A DNA stretch of 29,724 nucleotides from M55B167 sp046482825. GTDB lineage: Bacteria; Verrucomicrobiota; Kiritimatiellia; RFP12; UBA1067. The stretch spans positions 1 to 29,724 of the forward strand of contig JAWOEI010000106.1 of assembly GCA_046482825.1 (NCBI GenBank), given 5' to 3'. Within the stretch, counting starts at the first letter, position 1. Each line of letters starts with the position of its first letter. The position numbers were made by a program, and so were the translations under genes. The notes under the pieces are model-generated. The model was not told where the DNA came from, made no database searches, and worked only from the letters and a program-made list of their open reading frames with translations. Positions 24,917 through 29,724 of the stretch are shown piece by piece.

Positions 24917-26734
24917 TCAAAAAACATTTTCATCCTCGACAATCTCGTCATCCGGAGGGATCAGCAGATATCTTGTTGTTTCCCTGCCGATTTTCGAAAA
25001 TGCGGGTGCGGCCACATAACCGCCTGTATGCTGCGGTTTAGGCGTATCGATAGTAACAAGAATCACGATTTCCGGTTTTACGGCAGGAATCATCCCAACA
25101 AAAGTCGCGTAGAAGTCGGTTTGAGAATACGCACCATCGACAATTTTCTGCGCAGTTCCTGTTTTCCCCGCCACTGTGTACCCTTTTACAGCCCCCCGGC
25201 GCCCGGTACCGCCTTTTCTGGTAACACCTGTCATAAGATACCGGACTTTTCTTGCGACATCTTTGCTGACAGGGCTGCCGATCACACGCGGCTCGGTTTT
25301 ACGGATTATATTTCCTTTATGGTCCACAATTCTGTCAAGAACAGCGGGCTTCATCAGTCGGCCGTCATTGGCAATACAGGCAAAGGCATTCGCCAGTTGC
25401 AGTGCTGAAACAGCGATCCCCTGTCCTATAGGTACTCGTGTTGTCCTGATTTCACTCCATTTGTCGTAATCAGAATCCAGCTGGCCGGGATTTTCATAAG
25501 GAAGTTTTATTCCTAAGCGATTATCAAAATTGAATCCTTTCAGGTATTGATACATACGCTTGTTTCCCAACATAAGCCCGAGTTTACCGAAAAAGATATT
25601 ACTGGACTTCACGAGGGCTTTTTCGAGATTAACATAGCCTGTGACATGATCACGAAGCGGTCTGTTCGCAAAAAACCAGACTCTGTTATTACCGACATCA
25701 ATACGGGTATTTTCATTTATGACACCTGTCTGCAGGGCGATACAGGCCATAACAGGTTTCATAACCGATCCGGGCTCATAGTGAGTCTGTATTGTTCTGT
25801 TACGGAAACATTCGAGAGGCACATTTCCGGGATGTTCCGGGGAGAAATCCGGAAAAGAAGCCATTGCCAGTATCTTTCCGGTTTTCACCTGCTCAACCAG
25901 CACACATCCTCCTTCTGCCTGAAATTTGACGACACACTCTTTCAGGTATTTTTCCGCGATATGCTGAATGTGGGAATCCAGGGTCAAATAAACATCATGT
26001 CCCGGAACAGCCGGGGCAAGAAAACTTTCTCTTCCCGGCACCCTATGTCTTGTTGCATCGGCTTTTCCCTCTATAACTCCATCGGATCCGGTCAGCAATT
26101 CATTGAACTGCAACTCCACCCCTGCGCAACCGGTTTTTTTGTGTCTCTCTTTATCCGTATAACCGATATAGCCTATGACATGTGACATACCGCGTCCTTC
26201 GGGATAATCCCGATCCACAGTATCCCGAAAAGCAATTCCTGAAACCACAGACTTATTTGTAACAGCCGAGAAAATTTCGGTGGAATTGGATTTGCGCAGA
26301 AAGTTGTATCTGTTATGTGCCCTGTACTGCCGCCAGCATGAATCGGGATCTCTATTCAGAAGCAGGGTTTCATACTCTGATCTTGAAAGAGACATGTATT
26401 TGTTCCAGACATCTTTCTCATCCAGTTCGAAAAGCTCCGCGACATTTGAAACCAGGGCGCAGATATTGGTTCGATGCTCCAATCTTACCACATCCTCGTG
26501 TGGATCGATAAAATACTCGCGGTCGAAGTGAGACATAGCCATATATCGGTTGTTACAATCAAAAATACTTCCGCGGAGCGAAGGAATAACCACATGGTAA
26601 TTACGCTGTTCCCCGACTGAGGAATCCGGTATTTTCAGGTGTTCGAAGCACAGTTTGTAACCAATGGCGAAAAAACCGCAGAAAAAACCGATCGCGATAA
26701 GAACAACACTGACTTTAAAGTTATGGTTATCCAT
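24917..26734 (-). CDS. ftsI: Septal peptidoglycan transpeptidase (class B PBP)
   Basis: A 605-residue protein that cross-links septal peptidoglycan in the periplasm. One N-terminal membrane helix (about 7-26) anchors it. The PBP dimerisation domain (about 48-240) begins IPSLRGSIFDCNNRYMA. The transpeptidase domain carries all three penicillin-binding motifs: Ser323-Val-Met-Lys326 (EPGSVMKP), Ser377-Ser-Asn379 and Lys524-Thr-Gly526 (AGKTGTAQK). No PASTA domains are present. The start is the ATG at 26734; the in-frame TTG at 26773 lies outside the conserved sequence. It is placed between an ftsL-like gene and murE, as in classical dcw clusters. Confidence 0.94.
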   Translation of the reverse strand: MDNHNFKVSVVLIAIGFFCGFFAIGYKLCFEHLKIPDSSVGEQRNYHVVIPSLRGSIFDCNNRYMAMSHFDREYFIDPHEDVVRLEHRTNICALVSNVAELFELDEKDVWNKYMSLSRSEYETLLLNRDPDSCWRQYRAHNRYNFLRKSNSTEIFSAVTNKSVVSGIAFRDTVDRDYPEGRGMSHVIGYIGYTDKERHKKTGCAGVELQFNELLTGSDGVIEGKADATRHRVPGRESFLAPAVPGHDVYLTLDSHIQHIAEKYLKECVVKFQAEGGCVLVEQVKTGKILAMASFPDFSPEHPGNVPLECFRNRTIQTHYEPGSVMKPVMACIALQTGVINENTRIDVGNNRVWFFANRPLRDHVTGYVNLEKALVKSSNIFFGKLGLMLGNKRMYQYLKGFNFDNRLGIKLPYENPGQLDSDYDKWSEIRTTRVPIGQGIAVSALQLANAFACIANDGRLMKPAVLDRIVDHKGNIIRKTEPRVIGSPVSKDVARKVRYLMTGVTRKGGTGRRGAVKGYTVAGKTGTAQKIVDGAYSQTDFYATFVGMIPAVKPEIVILVTIDTPKPQHTGGYVAAPAFSKIGRETTRYLLIPPDDEIVEDENVF

Positions 26735-26736
26735 TG

Positions 26737-26958
26737 CTACACCAGATCGGGAACTGTTTCTGTTAAAGCACAAGCGATAACACCCGCTTTAATTCCACAG
26801 AAATAAAACCGGGGCGCAACGAGCAGTAAAAAGAGGATAACAGAAATCGATTTATAGCACCCGGAATATAACTTGAGACTGCGCAGCCCGATAACAAAGC
26901 GGCAATCAATAACTTGACCGGGCCACACCGATTTTCTGATTGCGATTGATGCGGGCAA
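26737..26958 (-). CDS. Doubtful small membrane ORF between ftsL and ftsI
   Basis: A 73-codon frame overlaps the last 53 bases of the ftsL-like gene and stops two bases before the ftsI ATG. Its second half has a hydrophobic segment (SISVILFLLLVAP) that could span the membrane. There is no clear ribosome-binding site and no recognised family. It may be chance. It is listed because the 171-base gap between ftsL and ftsI is otherwise empty and its stop is positioned as in coupled genes. Confidence 0.2.
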   Translation of the reverse strand: MPASIAIRKSVWPGQVIDCRFVIGLRSLKLYSGCYKSISVILFLLLVAPRFYFCGIKAGVIACALTETVPDLV

Positions 26959-27334
26959 TTGATGAAATACTCTTCAGCTTTTTTATTCCGCCTTCAGCCG
27001 CCATATAAATGACATTGGGGTGCTGATCCTCTTTAATCATGTCAAAACCATGATTATTCTGCGCCAACAACTCGGTCAAAGCATTTTCAGAGGCCAGGGA
27101 ATTCCAGTTAGCCAACTCCCGGCGGTAGTCTTTGCGCAGTTCTGCAACCTGACGGGTCAGTATATTGTTTTTTCTTTCCAGAGACTGATTCTTCTGGTCA
27201 AAACCGATATACACGCCCGACAGAAGCAACACTGCCATAATTGTCAAAACAAAAGGACTATTCACTAAAACAACCTTCTGATATTTGTTCTTCTGGTATT
27301 TATTATTCAGTCTCGATCTTTTCTGCGTACTCAT
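26906..27334 (-). CDS. ftsL: FtsL-like septal membrane protein
   Basis: A 142-residue bitopic membrane protein: basic cytoplasmic tail (1-26), one membrane helix (about 29-46, FVLTIMAVLLLSGVYIGF), then a coiled coil (about 48-85, NQSLERKNNILTRQVAELRK) and a periplasmic tail. FtsL sequences diverge strongly. The call rests on size, topology, coiled coil and position between rsmH and ftsI. The start at 27334 has GAGGTG seven bases upstream. In the divisome it would form a complex with FtsB/FtsQ and control FtsW-FtsI. Confidence 0.75.
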   Translation of the reverse strand: MSTQKRSRLNNKYQKNKYQKVVLVNSPFVLTIMAVLLLSGVYIGFDQKNQSLERKNNILTRQVAELRKDYRRELANWNSLASENALTELLAQNNHGFDMIKEDQHPNVIYMAAEGGIKKLKSISSIARINRNQKIGVARSSY

Positions 27335-27371
27335 CAGACACCTCACATATTAAATACATCTGCGAAAAAGT

Positions 27372-28325
27372 TCAATAACGCTTCTTCTTTTTTTCCGGAA
27401 CACCTTCCAGACGTTCCACAACCCGTAACTTGGCAGAGCGTGAACGAGGATTACTCCGAATCTCCTCATCACCAGCCACAACCGGTTTGCGGGTTATTCT
27501 TTTTACCGGAGGAGCAAGCCCCTCCCAGCGTTCGCCACCCTTCTGCAGCGATACCCATCTGCCGGAATGATCCGCAAAATGCCGTTTAACAATTCTGTCG
27601 CTCAGGCTTTCGAAGGATATTACGGCCATGCGTCCACCCGGTTTAAGCAATCGCAAACCATCTTCCAGAGCCTGTTCCAGCTCTTCAATTTCAGAGTTCA
27701 CTTTCATGCGCAATGCCTGAAAAACCCTGGTAGCGGGGTTTCTGGCTCCCGTTCTGCCGACAGACCTTTCAACGATATCCGCCAACTGCAAGGTGGTTTC
27801 TATCGGTTCTCCGGTCCGGGCCTTGACAATGGCCCTTGCAATCCTCCGTGCCCGCGGCTCTTCCCCGTACTGCCGGAAAAGAGCCGCCAGCTGCTTCTCA
27901 TCATACTCAGCCACTATCATGGCTGCATCAACGCCATCTGCGCCGACATCCATTTTCATGGAAAGGGCTCCGTTCCTCATAAAGCTGAACCCGCGCTCGG
28001 CGGTATCCAGCTGCAGGGACGAAACACCCAGATCCAGGAGGATAGCATCAACCTCCGTAAATCCGTTCTCGCCGGCAATGCGGCCCATATCGCCGTGCGA
28101 ACCGTGAACAAGAATACTTTCCCCTTTCTTGTTCCCGAGTTTTTCCCGCGCAAGTTCCAGCACCTGGACATCCTTGTCAATTCCCAGAAGCCGCCCTGTA
28201 CGGCCGGTAGCAGCCAACATTTCCGAGGCATGTCCAGCCATGCCCAAAGTGCCGTCTATCAGAACCCCTCCCGGCTTGACTGCCAGCAATTCAAGCACCT
28301 CTTTGAGCAATACGGCTATATGCAT
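27372..28325 (-). CDS. rsmH: 16S rRNA (cytosine1402-N4)-methyltransferase
   Basis: A 317-residue cytoplasmic SAM-dependent enzyme (MraW/RsmH) that N4-methylates C1402 of 16S rRNA in the P site. The conserved start HIAVLLKEVLELLAVKPGG is followed by the SAM loop DGTLGMAGHASEML, then LLDLGVSSLQLD, TRVFQALRMKVNSEIEEL and GGRMAVISFESLSDRIVKRHF, ending PRSRSAKLRVVERL. I chose the ATG at 28325, preceded by GGAG at five bases; an in-frame ATG at 28352 has no good ribosome-binding site. A terminator-like hairpin lies between it and mraZ. Confidence 0.94.
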   Translation of the reverse strand: MHIAVLLKEVLELLAVKPGGVLIDGTLGMAGHASEMLAATGRTGRLLGIDKDVQVLELAREKLGNKKGESILVHGSHGDMGRIAGENGFTEVDAILLDLGVSSLQLDTAERGFSFMRNGALSMKMDVGADGVDAAMIVAEYDEKQLAALFRQYGEEPRARRIARAIVKARTGEPIETTLQLADIVERSVGRTGARNPATRVFQALRMKVNSEIEELEQALEDGLRLLKPGGRMAVISFESLSDRIVKRHFADHSGRWVSLQKGGERWEGLAPPVKRITRKPVVAGDEEIRSNPRSRSAKLRVVERLEGVPEKKKKRY

Positions 28326-28451
28326 CCGGTCTCCGGGAAAAGGTTCAAACATCGCATGGGCTGTAACACCCCGGAAACGACCGCGTCCGACTGTTCACCG
28401 TGATGACAGCCATGCGATTGAAATATGCCATCCTTGTGTAAATCCTTCTGT

Positions 28452-28478
28452 AAAAAAACCAACACCCTCGGGGTGTCC
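28452..28478 (-). terminator. Terminator/attenuator between mraZ and rsmH
   Basis: On the minus strand ACACCC-CGA-GGGTGT forms a six-base-pair GC-rich stem, followed by TGG and a run of seven T. It begins about eight bases after the mraZ stop. It has the form of an intrinsic terminator and would reduce readthrough from mraZ into the essential dcw genes. Confidence 0.65.
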
Positions 28479-28484
28479 TCCGTT

Positions 28485-29012
28485 TCATCCTTCTTTCCGG
28501 TTTCCCGCTGCGCGGGAATTCACGACTCTTCTTGTCGCCTTGAATTCATCCAGATCGATATCCTCCTCGACACTGCTCTCTCCTGCGGCCCATACCTTGA
28601 TCCTGTCGAAAGATCCGTTCAGAACAACATCATTTTCTATTCCGGCAAACTTCAGGTACTTTTTAGGAATAGTCAGCCGTCCGTCACCATCGAACTCCAC
28701 ATATGAAATATATCTAAGGTAGCGCTCCAGCTCCAGACGGCGCGGATCATCCTCTGTCATACCCTGAAACCCACTCTTTTTCTCATTGAAAACCGCTGGG
28801 GGAATAATCTCAATGCAGCGTATCATCTTCCCTCCAGCCGGATCCTCGACCTCTCCCGGCGCCATATATACGGAAGAGGGGCTTCCCATTGCCGAGCGCC
28901 ACACAGAACGCATAGTAAGCCTGCGTTTTGAATCCACCTTTTTCCGGTCAGAATCAGTTAGCACACCCACGAATGCGCTTTGTTCAGGACTGATATGGTC
29001 ACTCTCGTTCAT
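28485..29012 (-). CDS. mraZ: MraZ-type transcriptional regulator
   Basis: A 175-residue DNA-binding protein with the duplicated SpoVT/AbrB (swapped-hairpin) fold, and first gene of the dcw cluster. The first half shows FVGVLTDSDRKKVDSKRRLTM, and the second the clear motif VEFDGDGRLTIPKKYLKFAGI, then VVLNGSFDRIKVW. It is longer and more divergent than the usual 140-150 residues, with an extended N-terminus and a charged C-terminal tail. MraZ homologues repress their own operon by binding repeated TGGGN boxes; matching 10-bp-phased boxes lie just upstream. The ribosome-binding site is weak (GTGAAG). Confidence 0.88.
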   Translation of the reverse strand: MNESDHISPEQSAFVGVLTDSDRKKVDSKRRLTMRSVWRSAMGSPSSVYMAPGEVEDPAGGKMIRCIEIIPPAVFNEKKSGFQGMTEDDPRRLELERYLRYISYVEFDGDGRLTIPKKYLKFAGIENDVVLNGSFDRIKVWAAGESSVEEDIDLDEFKATRRVVNSRAAGNRKEG

Positions 29013-29023
29013 TGCTTCACATA

Positions 29024-29063
29024 TTGGGATTTAAACGGAATCACTGGGATTTTCCGGGTCAGT
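29024..29063. promoter_or_regulatory. Candidate MraZ operator: four 10-bp-phased boxes
   Basis: On the plus strand the words TGGGA (29025-29029), CGGAA (29036-29040), TGGGA (29045-29049) and CGGGT (29055-29059) recur at about 10-base steps. Known MraZ sites are TGGGN repeats with 10-base periodicity upstream of mraZ. These boxes lie between the predicted -10 element and the mraZ start, on the strand opposite to the gene, so repression by roadblock would be expected. Confidence 0.5.
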
Positions 29064-29066
29064 GTT

Positions 29067-29096
29067 ATTAAACACCCTTGAAGCGTTATAAGTCAA
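29067..29096 (-). promoter_or_regulatory. Sigma70-like promoter of the dcw cluster
   Basis: On the minus strand TTGACT (29091-29096) and TTTAAT (29067-29072) are separated by 18 bases; each differs from consensus at one position. The start site would fall near 29060, giving a leader of about 48 bases for mraZ. It is the best promoter match in the window. Confidence 0.6.
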
Positions 29097-29106
29097 CCCT
29101 AAAAAT
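29092..29106 (+). repeat. Short dispersed repeat, diverged copy 3
   Basis: GTCAACCCTAAAAAT differs by one base from the matching part of the copies at 7-24 and 7105-7122 and has the same A-rich continuation ending in ACGG. It overlaps the -35 element of the mraZ promoter, so this copy may be promoter sequence that resembles the repeat by chance or by recruitment. Confidence 0.4.
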
Positions 29107-29426
29107 GATAAAAATCACGGGCAGAAAAAGAGAGTTCAGATGCCTCTTCTGCGCACCGGGAACAGCGTGGCCCTCTGGCCGCATACAATTTTTTGCACGG
29201 CATTCTCTGCCGCATGGCAAACCAAATCCGTACGTGGCTGCCTGTGCCCGGAACCGCTTTCTTCTGAACTAGCCGGAAGACACGGCTTCACTCCCGGAAA
29301 TACGGCAGGTTTGGACGCATCTGCGAATCGGTACACGGCAGGGTTCCTCCTCCGTACCGCAAGCGGCACTACGGCGTGACATGCACGGACCCCGCTCTAC
29401 AGTAAAAATGCATTAGTCGCTATAAA
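29107..29426. other. GC-rich gene-free stretch upstream of mraZ
   Basis: Both strands stay open for about 78 codons at 29136-29379, but neither translation looks like a known protein, neither has a ribosome-binding site, and no hydrophobic core or motif is visible. The base composition (GC-rich, abrupt edges) differs from the AT-rich DNA beyond 29400, so it may be an inserted or repeated segment. Confidence 0.3.
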
Positions 29427-29503
29427 ATCAACTCCTGTCGCAAAAAACAAGAAACTCAGGAGACAATTTGCATAAGTTGTTGATTGAAAGCAACTAAAGC
29501 AGC
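29427..29503 (+). repeat. 77-bp AT-rich dispersed repeat, copy 2
   Basis: The partner of 6335-6410, with the same start (ATCAACT), middle (AAAAAACAAGAAA) and near-identical end (GCATAAGTTGTTGATTGA). Here an extra inner pair CTCCTG/CAGGAG could extend the hairpin. It lies about 420 bases upstream of mraZ. A hairpin CAACGC-GTA-GCGTTG follows at 29588-29602, matching the arrangement at copy 1. The remaining bases to 29724 show no gene. Confidence 0.6.
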
Positions 29504-29724
29504 ATTCAAAACAGTAGTTGCCTTCGCATTTTTAACCACAAAAAACACGAAAAATCAGATGGATTTCTTTTTCTCTTTATTCCTATGCAACGCGTAGCGT
29601 TGTTGACTAAACCAGCGGTGCATATCACGCGGCTGAGAAATTGCCTTTTTGATACGAAAAATTGGCATAAGAATTCATCAATAAACGTTCCTGCGGAGAA
29701 ACCGCATCTATGGTTGTATCGGAA

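Noticed and set aside
29136..29379. Opposed 77-79-codon open frames upstream of mraZ
   Set aside because: They overlap on both strands, lack ribosome-binding sites and show no recognisable motif, so they are more likely composition-driven.
1..29724. CRISPR arrays, tRNA or rRNA genes
   Set aside because: No regularly spaced repeats, no cloverleaf with a TTCRA-type arm and no rRNA-like conserved stretches were seen by eye. A covariance scan was not possible.

Overview
The window looks like a chromosomal segment of a Gram-negative, polysaccharide-degrading bacterium of the PVC group, most like Kiritimatiellota or Lentisphaerota. This is inferred from gene content: many exported clan-A glycoside hydrolases, LamG-repeat and SUMF1-domain proteins, an AraC regulator with a LacI-type sensor domain, a LysM lipoprotein and meso-Dap-type peptidoglycan genes. 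No rRNA or marker gene fixes the taxon. Almost every intact gene lies on the minus strand, so the biological order runs from right to left.

Right part (about 17.1-29.1 kb): a division and cell wall (dcw) cluster read as mraZ, rsmH, ftsL-like, ftsI, murE, murF, murD, LysM lipoprotein, ftsW, SUMF1-domain membrane protein. A good sigma70-type promoter and 10-bp-phased TGGGA-like boxes precede mraZ, and a terminator-like hairpin lies between mraZ and rsmH. mraY, normally between murF and murD, is absent. murG, murC, ddl, ftsQ, ftsA and ftsZ do not follow ftsW.

Middle (about 14.1-17.1 kb): a rearranged zone. A minus-strand LamG-repeat gene has lost its 5' end exactly where a plus-strand fragment begins. 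That fragment holds the 3' end of a glycosidase-like gene and the 5' end of a carbohydrate-binding secreted gene that carries a premature TGA.

Left-middle (about 7.2-13.9 kb): a compact minus-strand operon with a GH39-like enzyme, a GH42-like enzyme with a trimerisation-type domain, a GH50/agarase-like enzyme and an SDR oxidoreductase. It looks like a locus for releasing and oxidising a galactose-containing or similar glycan. An imperfect palindrome lies upstream and a terminator-like hairpin downstream. No transporter, SusC/SusD pair or sulfatase is visible.

Left (about 0.2-7.2 kb): a XylR-type AraC regulator next to a very large secreted protein carrying both a GH26 and a GH5-like catalytic domain, each with both expected glutamates (probably beta-mannan degradation). 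Between them lie an ORF-less, decayed group II intron and a direct-repeat candidate operator. Around these are a frameshifted ISAs1-type transposase remnant, a fragment duplicating the C-terminal binding domain of the GH26-GH5 protein, and several dispersed repeats. No tRNA, rRNA or CRISPR array was seen.
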